Below are positions 1 to 8,812 of a stretch of 23,998 nucleotides of DNA, piece by piece. The stretch's first letter is position 1. Every line of letters starts with the position of its first letter. The notes under the pieces were generated by a model that saw nothing but the letters and a program-made list of their open reading frames with translations, made no database searches and was not told the origin of the DNA. Origin of the DNA: a virus; the IMG/VR virus record IMGVR_UViG_3300009156_000085, positions 1 through 23,998 of that record. One strand, given 5' to 3'. A program made the position numbers and the translations under genes.

Positions 1-1230
1 ACTGTTACAGCTGGACTTCGACCGGGAGTGCTACAGTCTATTACGCCTGATCAACTTATCACCTTCCAGCAATGGTGTATTGACCACGAGGAAGAATACG
101 TTATTCTCGCGCAAGAGGGAATGTCTCCGGTCTATGGGAATGCAGCCAAACCATACGACCCGTCACAGCCCTGGAGCTATCGGGTCTATGCAGGCTATAA
201 GCCTAAGGATTTCATCCAATCCTGGGTGCATGGGAACAATCGGGAGATAGGACTGTCCCTCGGTTATCCCGTATGTTGCACAGAGTTCTTCGAGAAGCAC
301 TGGAGAAATGACGGGTGGCGCGACCTTACCTATCCGATGACTAACTTCAAGTCAGGGATAGTATCCGGTTCCCTGGTCTGCAATATCCTGCTTCGTCATA
401 TAGGAGCTAGAGCAGTCTTTCATCTGCCCTGTGCGTTCAATTGCGACGAAACAGAGCAACTCGGGGGACAGATTCTCGCATACATGGGTCAGGCAGGCTA
501 CGAACAGGAGATGGCTTGGCTGACGGAGATACTTGACTGGCCTGTTCGGTGGTCCTCCCTGCACGGCGTAGCGATGATTACGACACCTTGCTTGAAGGTC
601 ATCACCTCGACCGATGCACTTCCCGAAGTGGTCACTATTGATCGACCGAGTAACCTGTATCCTACAGAGGGCGCGTCTGGGAAATACTTTCCATTCAAGG
701 AGACCAGGAAGCTGGTTCAGATCGTAAAAGACGACTGGACGGATAATGGGTTCAGTAGTCGAGCATCGATGCAAGCTGCCCATGATTTGATACTCAAGGC
801 GACTGAGAAGCTGACACTTTCCAAGGGAGATGTCCTAGACCTAGGTTGTGGTAATGGCTTACTCCTCGAAAAGCTTTGTAAGCAGTATCCTTTTCTCTCA
901 CCAATAGGCGTAGAGGTCGACGCAAAGCGCGTCACTAAGGCAAGGATGCGCCACAGCGGCGGTATCTACCAGTCAAACGTATTAGACATTGACGTTTATC
1001 TGGGAAGCTACCAGCTTATTCTGTTGTCACTCAATCGGTTGCGCGAACTGGATGAGATTACAGCTTTCATGTTTCTGAAACACCTCAGGGAACATGCACA
1101 ATATCTGCTTATTTATTCCTATGAACCCTGGCACGCACCAATGGACCGTATCATCTCCGAATCCTTTGAGCAACTCGGAGATATTCTAAACAGTGCGGCT
1201 GAGGTAAGAACTTTCAAACCGAGAGGTTAG
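1..1230 (+). CDS. DUF483-like domain fused to SAM-dependent methyltransferase (5' end possibly outside window)
   Basis: The frame is open from base 1, so the gene may begin before the window; the first in-window start is GTG at 28 (400 aa), preceded by a weak GGGA. Residues about 65-200 (from that GTG) carry a Cys-rich block with GYPVCCTEFF and, further on, HLPCAFNC, the pattern I associate with DUF483, a family of unknown function. Residues about 255-370 form a class I Rossmann methyltransferase with motif I VLDLGCGNGLLLEKL and an acidic loop (GVEVD) after the second strand. The family uses S-adenosylmethionine; the substrate is unknown. It is followed 11 bp later by a GNAT-like gene and lies in the virion module, so it could modify a virion or host component. 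The methyltransferase call is secure; the DUF483 assignment is from motif memory. Confidence 0.7.
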   Translation, partial: TVTAGLRPGVLQSITPDQLITFQQWCIDHEEEYVILAQEGMSPVYGNAAKPYDPSQPWSYRVYAGYKPKDFIQSWVHGNNREIGLSLGYPVCCTEFFEKHWRNDGWRDLTYPMTNFKSGIVSGSLVCNILLRHIGARAVFHLPCAFNCDETEQLGGQILAYMGQAGYEQEMAWLTEILDWPVRWSSLHGVAMITTPCLKVITSTDALPEVVTIDRPSNLYPTEGASGKYFPFKETRKLVQIVKDDWTDNGFSSRASMQAAHDLILKATEKLTLSKGDVLDLGCGNGLLLEKLCKQYPFLSPIGVEVDAKRVTKARMRHSGGIYQSNVLDIDVYLGSYQLILLSLNRLRELDEITAFMFLKHLREHAQYLLIYSYEPWHAPMDRIISESFEQLGDILNSAAEVRTFKPRG

Positions 1231-1241
1231 CTGTTCACCGA

Positions 1242-1628
1242 ATGAACACCTTACGCGACTTCGATTGGGCCGATGAGCCTGCCATTAGCAAGATATGGGA
1301 GGAGCATCATTCACACCTCTATTCTCTACCGAACAGGAAGTCGATAATAGTCGATGCTGTAGTAGAGAACGGACCGAAGATCATAGGCTATGGGCAGGTC
1401 AGACTGTTCGCAGAGGCTATGTTATTTCTCGATAAGGATGCGTCTAAACGAGACAGAGTAGACGCACTCAGAAAGCTAATGCTAGAGGCTTTTAGAGGGG
1501 CTGAGATGCAAGGCATTCAGGAAATTTACGCCTTCATCACAGACCCAGACTTCTCGCTCCTTATACAGAAACACTTCCGTTTCCGTCCGGCAGACAGACC
1601 TGGCGAACTTCTTATTAAGGAGCTGTGA
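1242..1628 (+). CDS. GNAT-like N-acetyltransferase-type protein
   Basis: A 128-aa protein whose layout fits a small GNAT fold: an N-terminal helix region with WADEPAISKIWEEHH, a central strand IIGYGQVRLFAEAMLFLD, a helix with LRKLMLEAF, then EIYAFITDPDFSLLIQKHFRF, which resembles the C-terminal part of GNAT proteins where the last strand pairs and a Tyr or Phe often sits. The classical acetyl-CoA loop (Q/RxxGxG/A) is not clear, so activity is uncertain. The stop TGA overlaps the next gene's start (TGATG), which indicates translational coupling to the Gly-rich structural gene. It could alternatively be a catalytically dead scaffold of the same fold. Confidence 0.5.
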   Translation: MNTLRDFDWADEPAISKIWEEHHSHLYSLPNRKSIIVDAVVENGPKIIGYGQVRLFAEAMLFLDKDASKRDRVDALRKLMLEAFRGAEMQGIQEIYAFITDPDFSLLIQKHFRFRPADRPGELLIKEL

Positions 1629-2938
1629 TGGGTGGTAACAAGGATCAGAAAACTCAGAACAATCTGAATGCTCAGAACCAGAAGCTGGGCACGACGTATC
1701 AGCAGGACTTCGAGAAGGAACAGCAGGGTCGATCATCCGATGCTTATGCGCGTTCCAACGAGGCCTGGGGAGGTGCGAACGATGTCTATCAGAACTTCGC
1801 TAAGACTGGTGGCGCGCAGTATCTCGAAGGCTATCCTGGTGTCGGGGGTGGTGGTGGGGGTGGCGGTGGTGGGGGCGACGATCCTCGTTTTGGTGAGGCC
1901 GAAAACTCCTATCGAAACTTCATGAACACAGGCGGTGTCGACACTGGAATGTTCAGTCGATTCCAGGGTAATCTAGCAGACATCGCTGACAATGGGGGAT
2001 GGTCGCCTGAGCAGCGCGCACAGGTAAATAAGAATATCGGTCAGTTCCAGAACTTCGCAGATACAGGTGGTCTCGACGCCGACGCTATCAATCGGATGCG
2101 CGGCCTGGGTGTGTTCGACGAATACTCCAAAACTGGAGGACTCGACGAGGCCACTCGTGGCATGATGCGTGCGCGTGCTAACTCTGGAATCCCTGGATTC
2201 TATGGGCAAGTTCAAAATGAAGCCAACCGTCTGGGACGGGTTCAGGGTGGTGGTGGACCTGGTCAGGCTGCTCTTATGTCTCGCTTGGCTCGAGATCAAT
2301 CTCGTGCTGGTGCTGAGACTTCCCGCAATACGGAGCTGGGTATCCAAGAGGCGGTTGATAAGGGCCGCCAGTGGGGCACGTCAGGTCTGACGAGTGCGGA
2401 ACAGAGCCTCCAAGGGCTGCTTTCTCAGAACAAGCTCGCTGGTATGAGCGGTGCGGTCGACGCCACGGGTATGATGGCGAACTCCATCGCTCAGAATAGA
2501 ACAGGCGCAGCTAGCGCCGGAGGTGGGAATGAGATCGGAATGCAGGGGCTTATCTCAGGGAATAAGCTCGCGGGCACGAAGGGCCTCGAAGGAATGGCGA
2601 GTGACGCGGCGAATCGAGGCGCGGCAGGGTCGGCAGCTTCGGCAGCCGATGCTCGGTGGCGTGCGTCTTTCCTTGCCGATAACGCTCTTGCTGGTGCTGG
2701 TGGCCTACGCGGTCTTCGCACTGACGTCCCTGGCGAAGTAGCACTGTATGACCAGAACCGTCTGAATAGCAGACAGATCTGGAATCAGGGTAATGCTCCT
2801 TACGCTGGACAAGGGGCGCCACAGCCTGGGATTGACTGGACGCAGGTCGGCGGTGCGGCTGCTAACGCTGCTGCGACGTATTACGGTGGTCAGAACCAAC
2901 AGAACAAACCCAAGGCGTTTAATCTCCAGGAGCCATAA
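1628..2938 (+). CDS. Gly-rich repeat protein of the virion module
   Basis: A 436-aa protein. ATG at 1628 is preferred to the in-frame GTG at 1625 because AAGGAG lies five bases before it. Four degenerate copies of an aromatic-x-x-aromatic-x-x-TGG motif occur at residues about 54-62 (YQNFAKTGG), 95-103, 140-148 and 163-171. Between the first two lies a run of 11 glycines (residues 73-83) followed by DD. The C-terminal two thirds is rich in Gly, Ala, Gln and Asn, with repeated LISGNKLAG / LLSQNKLAG phrases. No enzyme motif is visible. Position between the GNAT-like gene and the hydrophobic Gly/Ala-rich gene suggests a virion or ejection component; this is inference from context. Confidence 0.6.
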   Translation: MGGNKDQKTQNNLNAQNQKLGTTYQQDFEKEQQGRSSDAYARSNEAWGGANDVYQNFAKTGGAQYLEGYPGVGGGGGGGGGGGDDPRFGEAENSYRNFMNTGGVDTGMFSRFQGNLADIADNGGWSPEQRAQVNKNIGQFQNFADTGGLDADAINRMRGLGVFDEYSKTGGLDEATRGMMRARANSGIPGFYGQVQNEANRLGRVQGGGGPGQAALMSRLARDQSRAGAETSRNTELGIQEAVDKGRQWGTSGLTSAEQSLQGLLSQNKLAGMSGAVDATGMMANSIAQNRTGAASAGGGNEIGMQGLISGNKLAGTKGLEGMASDAANRGAAGSAASAADARWRASFLADNALAGAGGLRGLRTDVPGEVALYDQNRLNSRQIWNQGNAPYAGQGAPQPGIDWTQVGGAAANAAATYYGGQNQQNKPKAFNLQEP

Positions 2939-2941
2939 GTC

Positions 2942-3406
2942 ATGGGATTCTGGAAAACATTCGGTAAATGGGCTATTCCGGCTGGAGCGATAGCTGCAAC
3001 TGTCCTCACAGCCGGAGCGGCTTCTCCACTCATTCCAATGGCTATCGGGGCCGGAGCTGGATTTGGCTCTGGCATGGTCGGCGGGCAGGGATGGAAGAAG
3101 TCCCTGATCGGTGCGGGTATCGGAGGCGCGCTTGGCGGTATCGGCGGTGGCGCCCTCAAGGGCATGGGCAACGTCGGTAAGGTAGCGACACAGGCTGCCA
3201 AATACGCTCCTGCTGCCGTCGGTGCGGCTAAGGGACTGACCGCTGGATTGCGAGCGCCTTCTGGTGGCGGACTTAGCGGTCCCGGTTATAGACCTATGGA
3301 TGAGGTGCCAAGGGGTGAGATGCCGATGGGTCAGGGCTGGTTAACTCCAACTGACTTCCAACGCCGGACGAACCTGGCAGGAATGGGGACTAGACAGTAT
3401 GCCTAG
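2942..3406 (+). CDS. Hydrophobic Gly/Ala-rich putative internal virion protein
   Basis: A 154-aa protein with AGGAG nine bases upstream of the ATG. After a short basic N-terminus, residues about 10-70 are an almost uninterrupted Gly/Ala/Ile/Leu stretch with GAG and GGALGG repeats, interrupted once by GWKKSLIG, as in paired glycine-zipper membrane hairpins. The C-terminal third is polar and Pro/Gly-rich. Small membrane-active proteins directly upstream of two larger proteins are typical of short-tailed phage ejection modules (compare gp14 before gp15 and gp16 in T7), but no sequence similarity to T7 is claimed. It overlaps the next gene by 8 bp. A holin is a possible but less likely alternative. 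Confidence 0.55.
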   Translation: MGFWKTFGKWAIPAGAIAATVLTAGAASPLIPMAIGAGAGFGSGMVGGQGWKKSLIGAGIGGALGGIGGGALKGMGNVGKVATQAAKYAPAAVGAAKGLTAGLRAPSGGGLSGPGYRPMDEVPRGEMPMGQGWLTPTDFQRRTNLAGMGTRQYA

Positions 3407-4622
3407 CTATGACAATCCGTTTGACCTTCGTCGCTTCGCTAACCTAGCGAGTCCGCAGAGTCAACCGAGTCCCCTAATGAAAGCCTATCGGGGAGTCTCG
3501 TTTGGCTCGCCTGCGTCGGGACCAACGACACCACAGGCACGTGCGACTGAGTCAGCACAAGACCCGCTTGAGGCTATACTCAGCCGGATGACTAGCGGGC
3601 GCGCAACAGAGGCGTATCGCAGTCATCTCGCTGATTTGCCTCAAGCTGCTGACTACGCACCAAGCAAATGGCGTCGTCTCGGAGCGGCTCTGAGCGCTGG
3701 TGCAGCGAGTCTCGCAGGGAATCCCAAGGCAATGGAGCTTGGAGAGGGAATGCGAGATGCTCCGTTCAAGGGCGCCCTCACCAACTGGCAGCTCAAGGGT
3801 GCTGGCCTGAAGGAGCAGGCCGACATGGAAGCTACCGACCAGAAGGGTCGATACGAGATGGTCAAGCAGTATCGTGACTATCTCGATAAGAAGGCTGATA
3901 ACGAGCGTGCTGATCTCCTCGCCAAGTCCACGATAGAAGCGAACGATGCTAGAATTGCGAACTACCAGAATCAGGGCTGGACTAAGGACTACAGTCCTAC
4001 CGGCACAATTCTGATGATCAAGGGTAATCAGATCGTGGATACTGGTATTCCTTCTGCTAAGACTACCGATATCCAGAACGATGCGACAAGGATTGGTCAA
4101 GGGCAGCAGGGAATTGACATCTCCAGAGGCCATCTCGGAGTTGCTCAGGGTCAGCTTGGAGTTGCTCAGGGCAATCTGGCAAACAGCATTAACCAGACTG
4201 GTATCGCGGGCTTCAACGCCCAGACTGGTCGGATGAATGCTATCACGGGTCAGGTCGAGTCGGGCGCGCGTATCGCGGGTGCAGGAAACAACCAGATGTC
4301 AGCCGACCAGATCTACAAGGCGCAAGCTCTGGCTACGCAGGAAGTTCTTGCCTCTAATCCTGAGTGGAAGGGTTGGGTTAAGGAGGACGGGACGGTCAAG
4401 GGACCGAATGATTATACCTGGAGCAGCCCGCCCACTGATGCGACTCCAGGATACACTGCCTTCAAGACGGCTGTTGCGAATGCTCAGCAGAAGTATCTGG
4501 GGATGCGTCCTCCTGGGAGCTACGTGCCGCAGTATCAGACTCCTGGACTGCCTCCTGTCGGTCCCCCGGACGGAGCTACGCTCAATCCGAGGAATTATAG
4601 CTTCGGCTCACTCCCGAGGTAA
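3399..4622 (+). CDS. Putative internal virion / tail-associated protein, 407 aa
   Basis: It starts inside the end of the preceding gene (8-bp overlap) and ends two bases before the next ATG, so it is a middle member of the virion operon. Residues about 60-180 are helical and charged (MRDAPFKG..., long Ala/Lys/Glu/Asp stretch), likely coiled coil. Around residues 230-290 is a tandem repeat, GHLGVAQGQLGVAQG, followed by Asn/Gln/Gly-rich sequence. The C-terminus is Pro-rich. No catalytic motif is seen. Helical plus Gln/Gly-rich composition and the context favour an ejected internal core or tail protein; the exact role is unknown. Confidence 0.5.
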   Translation: MPSYDNPFDLRRFANLASPQSQPSPLMKAYRGVSFGSPASGPTTPQARATESAQDPLEAILSRMTSGRATEAYRSHLADLPQAADYAPSKWRRLGAALSAGAASLAGNPKAMELGEGMRDAPFKGALTNWQLKGAGLKEQADMEATDQKGRYEMVKQYRDYLDKKADNERADLLAKSTIEANDARIANYQNQGWTKDYSPTGTILMIKGNQIVDTGIPSAKTTDIQNDATRIGQGQQGIDISRGHLGVAQGQLGVAQGNLANSINQTGIAGFNAQTGRMNAITGQVESGARIAGAGNNQMSADQIYKAQALATQEVLASNPEWKGWVKEDGTVKGPNDYTWSSPPTDATPGYTAFKTAVANAQQKYLGMRPPGSYVPQYQTPGLPPVGPPDGATLNPRNYSFGSLPR

Positions 4623-4624
4623 GC

Positions 4625-7453
4625 ATGTTTCCGCTGCTTGACTATCGGAATCAGCGTCCTGGACCAACCCAGAGGCCCACTGTCCAGATTGACCTGGGCG
4701 GGCGACGGATAGATATGGAGTGGGATAGTCCTGACCCTCCTACTCAAAGAGATGTCTTAAGCTACATCTCTCAAAAGAGGACTCCATATGCTCCGCCTGC
4801 GCCTACGTATACTCCGGCCAAGCCATCTCCTCTGAAGGTCAATATTCAGAGGGCACTAACTGGTCAGGCTGCGAAGCAGATCGACACCACTACGCCAGAT
4901 GCCTGGTTGCCACCAGTCCCTCCACCACAGGAGATCGACCCGAACGCTCGTATAGCAACTCCTTGGTGGCCTCGACATCAACCTGGGGCAGCAGATAGGA
5001 TTGATACCAGAGTCGAGCCTGAAGGGATGCCAAGTCCCTATGTGATGAAAACTCCTCTCGATATCATGGCGATGACCGGGTCTGCCACGGCTCGTGCGGG
5101 TGGCTCATTGCTGGATAGGCCTGGAGATGTCGGCAACGCGCTCATTGAAGGTGGTAAGGGTCTCTACGAGCACGTGCAGGGTAAGCCTACATCCTGGAGT
5201 GAGCAAGAGGAGCAGAGAACAGGACGGACGAATCCTGCGTGGATGAACTTCATTGGCGACGTAGCGATGGACGTCGGGAACGTAGTAGATCCGATGAACA
5301 TCGTCACCCACGGAGCGCCTCTCGTCGCTGGACTTGGGATGGCTGCTAAGTTTGGCAGTCATGCTGACGACGCTGCTCGTGCGGCTGAGAAGGCAGCAGC
5401 GAAAGCTCCCCGAGTCGGAGAGGAAGCTGTCCGTCTAGGCGAAATGGTCGATGAGGGTATTGCGAAGCGCGCTGGTCCGACAGCTGCTGAAGCTCTGACT
5501 CCTCCCTCAAAGATGGCACCTGGGGTTCAACAGCCCTTGTTTGAGACAGCAAGGCAGGTTCCTAAGCAGGCTAATCTACTCGATGAGCTTCCGCCTGAGA
5601 TAGTGAGTGCTGTAGAGAAAGCAAAGGCTACGGTCGCAAAGAAGAACCGTGCTGGAGTAATCAGTCGGTCAGCAGCAGACATTGGCAAGAGCAATATCTC
5701 AGTCATTAGGGACTCAGGAAAGACTGGTCCTGCGTTAGCTAGACTTATCACCAGGACTCGTCTTGATGCAGAGCGCTTGGCAGGACAGTGGACTCAGCGC
5801 GCGAAACAGGCTACTGAGGGGCTGAGCAAGGCGCAGATTGCTGAGTATGTCAGAGCACGAGACACAGGTTATGTGCCAGCTGACCCACAGGTCCAGGAAG
5901 CGCTCATGAACAGGCTTGGTCTTGAGCGCGAGATTGAGTCCCACCTGAAGAGCACTAAGTCAGGTTATAAGATCGGGAAGAAAGCAGTCACCTTTGGTGA
6001 TAACGCTTGGCCTCGAATCTATCCAGAGGGATACTTCAAGAACAAGGACAAGGTCATAGAGGAACTCCAGAAGCAGGGATTGTCCGAAAAGGAAGCAGAG
6101 CGCGCCTATACCAGATCGCACAGCTTTAACTCAAGGCTGATCGATCCCAAGACAGGCGAGCAGCTGCCTATTCCAGGATACCGCACAGACCCAGGGGCGG
6201 ATTACATGCACTTGAATGACATGGCAAAACGTGTCACTCAGGCGCGCGCTTTTGGAGCGAACGACATCGCAAACCCGAAGAGTCCCATCATGAAGCTGAT
6301 TGAAGGGACTGATGATCCAAAGCGGGTCATGGACCTGGTTCGCAGACATCTAGGGAAAGAAGCTCCAGCGACTCAGATGGGTCATCTGAATACTGTCTCG
6401 AAGGGTATCATCCGAGCGCAGACGATGATGCACCTTTCACAGTTTGCACTGTCGAACATCAGTCAGCAGGCAGCTATTCCGCTTCGTGGAAATATGAGCG
6501 AATACGTAAAAGCTCTGACTAAGACTATTACGAAAGGCAAGACAGCTAAGTCAGCTGCTGAGGCGACAGGTGCGCTTCAGACCATCGAGCAGGATGTGCT
6601 TCGAGAAGTAGGCGGAGAGTCCTGGTTCTCGAAAATGTATGGTATGAAGAAGTCAGAAAGCTTTAACCGCACAGTTGCAGCTCTGACTGGTAAGGGAACT
6701 GCGGAGAGCTTGTTCGATACTCTGAAGAAGAATCCAGCTAACAAGCGCGCCCGACAGAGATTGGAGAACTTGATTCTGGAACCTGTCGATAAACTTCTCA
6801 AGCAAGGGGCACTGACCGAGGACCAGCTAGGTCGCGCGGGTGGTCGGATGGCAGAAATCACGCAAGGACGCGCACAGAGCATCGACCTTCCGAAGATGTG
6901 GGCTGACCATCCTGTGATGGACTTGATTCTTCTCTTCAAGAAGTATTCCTTCAGGCAGAGTCGAATCATCGTAGACGCTATCAAGGAGAATCCAAAGAGG
7001 AACATCCCCCTGGCTCTCGCCCTCTACGCCGCGCAAGGTGAGGTGATAGGTGATACGAAGGCTGCGATCAAGGGGATTTGGTCTGAGGAGGGTTCGGTAG
7101 ACGAGATAAAGAATCGGGGTAGCGGGATAGAACGGCTCGGTGCAAATCTCGCGCAGTCCTGGGCTTTTGGTCTGCTCGCTGATGCGCTCTCAGCCGCTCG
7201 TGGTGGACCTGTTGAGACTCTGAAGTGGGGAGCTGGGCCTGTCGCGAACGATGTAGTTGACCTGGTAGGCAATACAGCAACAGGTAATACGAGAGCACTT
7301 GCTAAACAGGGCTACAGCATGGTCCCATACTTCGGATCTGGCATGGCTCAGAACGAGTTCTTGCTGCCTGATAAAAAGAGCAGAGCGAGAGGAGGCGGTC
7401 TCCCCTCGCTCCGTGGAGTCGGCCCTAAGCTACCTTCTCTAGGGCGTCCTTAG
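4625..7453 (+). CDS. Large (942 aa) putative ejection / large polyvalent-type virion protein
   Basis: The ATG follows GAGGT, which overlaps the previous stop codon. The N-terminal ~150 residues are Pro-rich and include an IDMEWDSPDPPTQRDVL segment. Residues about 150-300 are Ala/Glu-rich helix. From about 340 to the end the protein is continuously helical and basic, with a conserved-looking core near 585-620 (SKGIIRAQTMMHLSQFALSN) and a segment near 755-810 (LILLFKKYSFRQSRIIVDAI, then ALYAAQGEVIGDT) that resembles the C-terminal regions of large polyvalent or internal virion proteins of phages. No lysozyme or transglycosylase motif (GExGG/SxG or ExxxxS context) was seen, so a DNA-ejection channel role is a structural guess. 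The 3' end overlaps the convergent minus-strand gene by 29 bp. Confidence 0.55.
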   Translation: MFPLLDYRNQRPGPTQRPTVQIDLGGRRIDMEWDSPDPPTQRDVLSYISQKRTPYAPPAPTYTPAKPSPLKVNIQRALTGQAAKQIDTTTPDAWLPPVPPPQEIDPNARIATPWWPRHQPGAADRIDTRVEPEGMPSPYVMKTPLDIMAMTGSATARAGGSLLDRPGDVGNALIEGGKGLYEHVQGKPTSWSEQEEQRTGRTNPAWMNFIGDVAMDVGNVVDPMNIVTHGAPLVAGLGMAAKFGSHADDAARAAEKAAAKAPRVGEEAVRLGEMVDEGIAKRAGPTAAEALTPPSKMAPGVQQPLFETARQVPKQANLLDELPPEIVSAVEKAKATVAKKNRAGVISRSAADIGKSNISVIRDSGKTGPALARLITRTRLDAERLAGQWTQRAKQATEGLSKAQIAEYVRARDTGYVPADPQVQEALMNRLGLEREIESHLKSTKSGYKIGKKAVTFGDNAWPRIYPEGYFKNKDKVIEELQKQGLSEKEAERAYTRSHSFNSRLIDPKTGEQLPIPGYRTDPGADYMHLNDMAKRVTQARAFGANDIANPKSPIMKLIEGTDDPKRVMDLVRRHLGKEAPATQMGHLNTVSKGIIRAQTMMHLSQFALSNISQQAAIPLRGNMSEYVKALTKTITKGKTAKSAAEATGALQTIEQDVLREVGGESWFSKMYGMKKSESFNRTVAALTGKGTAESLFDTLKKNPANKRARQRLENLILEPVDKLLKQGALTEDQLGRAGGRMAEITQGRAQSIDLPKMWADHPVMDLILLFKKYSFRQSRIIVDAIKENPKRNIPLALALYAAQGEVIGDTKAAIKGIWSEEGSVDEIKNRGSGIERLGANLAQSWAFGLLADALSAARGGPVETLKWGAGPVANDVVDLVGNTATGNTRALAKQGYSMVPYFGSGMAQNEFLLPDKKSRARGGGLPSLRGVGPKLPSLGRP

Positions 7454-7622
7454 CTGCATCTTCAAACCAGAGGCGACCTGTCTCGACGTTGGTGATAGCC
7501 ACTGAGACACCACGTCCATTCACGTCGCCTCTGGCGTTCCTCACCTCGTGCATCAGGCTGATGAGCACGTCGAACTTGTCCTCGATGTCTTCGAGTTGCT
7601 GCCTCTTTTCACGGTCAGTCAT
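7425..7622 (-). CDS. Small hypothetical protein at the 3' end of the minus-strand operon
   Basis: A 65-aa protein starting at ATG 7622, which overlaps the TGA of the upstream ATPase gene as ATGA; the longer in-frame start at 7646 would overlap far more. The N-terminal half is a charged helix (EKRQQLEDIEDKFDVLISLM), the C-terminal half has beta-like VSVAITNVETGRLWFED. No family was recognised. It is the last gene of the rightward-to-leftward operon and its end overlaps the end of the convergent 942-aa virion gene. Confidence 0.55.
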   Translation of the reverse strand: MTDREKRQQLEDIEDKFDVLISLMHEVRNARGDVNGRGVSVAITNVETGRLWFEDAAKDALEKVA

Positions 7623-8812
7623 GACTTTTTGTCCCTTCGTTTCCATTCCTCTAGTTGCTTGAGATACGCAGGCGTCAGTTTATAATAGATGTGACCTCCT
7701 CTGGTCTGTGCGGTTACTGCGTGCGCCTCCGTTAGAGTTTCAATAACTCTGTTAAGCACGAACGAGTCGACGTCTCCGAAGAGCTTCTGCAAGACCTTGT
7801 GTCTCGTAAGCTCATGACCATCTGCCTTAATGAGCACCTGTAACACCATCGCTTGGTGCTCAGCAACTTCTGATTTTCCCCCTGCCCCCTGTAGAATCTT
7901 CTCGACATGAGTAATCAGAGCTGTGCAAGCCTCAATGGATTGCTCCATGTCAGGCAGCTCTAGCTCTAATGTGTCACTCCTCGCCATCGCAACACACATA
8001 GCTACCTTCTCTACGTGGTTGTGTATGCGTTGGACTGTTCCAGTTTTGTCCTGAGTGTCTCTAGCTCTTAGCTCGTAATACCATTCATTGTAGTAGTCTT
8101 TAGCTGGCTTCGTATACTTAAATTGACCCTTCAGTTTAGAGATACCAATCAGATGCTCAGCTGCTACGAGAGGATCGAATCGACTCTTTGGCTCCTCGGT
8201 CAGAGGGTTAATGAACCCACGAGTCTCCTCGTAGATCATTAACGTGCGCCCCAGGAACCCTCCCTCTATGTCCTTTGAGTGAACGACCTCTCTAAAGTGC
8301 GCTGGTGAACTAGCTCCGAGCATCGTCAGACAAACATTCTTGAGCGTGTCAACTCCAGTTCCCTTCATCGTGTTCTTCCAGGTTGACGCATAGTGTGTAT
8401 CATACAACTCGGTCAACACTGAGAGGCTATGTGGGTCCTGGATAACGAAGTTAACAAACTCACCTGATACCAGGAATCCTCGGGAGTCTGGTATCGGTGG
8501 CTTGCCATTCCTAGTGGTGATGGTTCCAAGCTCTTTGATGACAGCCTGGATCGAGTTCCTGCCTGAGATAACTCTCGTTGTGTCTACGCATGTGACCAAC
8601 TCCTTCGCCAAGTTAATCGGCCAACCCTTACCGAGTCCAGACTTTCCGAGAAGCATCACGAACAGATTGGGTGACAACTTGTAGTAATACTTGTCGAGAA
8701 AGACATTTGACCCGGAGATAGCGGCAATCGCTGAGATCGCGCTCCACCAGACCCATTGTTTAGGGGACTCGACTTCAGCCGATGCCTTCATGACATCGTC
8801 GAGCCAGCTCAT
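7619..8812 (-). CDS. DUF3987-like P-loop ATPase (putative replicative helicase) with C-terminal winged helix
   Basis: A 397-aa protein. An N-terminal WVWWSAISAIAAISG segment precedes a P-loop GKSGLGKG at residues 56-63; the usual Ser/Thr after the Lys is Gly, which is odd. A Walker B-like strand with acidic residue (GFLVSGEF, E118) and a GGFLGRTLM segment (R189, a possible arginine finger) follow. Residues about 315-390 look like a winged-helix domain. The layout fits the DUF3987 group of phage and plasmid ATPases, thought to act as helicases in replication. No primase domain is present. The gene overlaps the polymerase gene upstream by 38 bp and the next gene as ATGA, so it is translated with the polymerase operon. 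Confidence 0.65.
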   Translation of the reverse strand: MSWLDDVMKASAEVESPKQWVWWSAISAIAAISGSNVFLDKYYYKLSPNLFVMLLGKSGLGKGWPINLAKELVTCVDTTRVISGRNSIQAVIKELGTITTRNGKPPIPDSRGFLVSGEFVNFVIQDPHSLSVLTELYDTHYASTWKNTMKGTGVDTLKNVCLTMLGASSPAHFREVVHSKDIEGGFLGRTLMIYEETRGFINPLTEEPKSRFDPLVAAEHLIGISKLKGQFKYTKPAKDYYNEWYYELRARDTQDKTGTVQRIHNHVEKVAMCVAMARSDTLELELPDMEQSIEACTALITHVEKILQGAGGKSEVAEHQAMVLQVLIKADGHELTRHKVLQKLFGDVDSFVLNRVIETLTEAHAVTAQTRGGHIYYKLTPAYLKQLEEWKRRDKKS

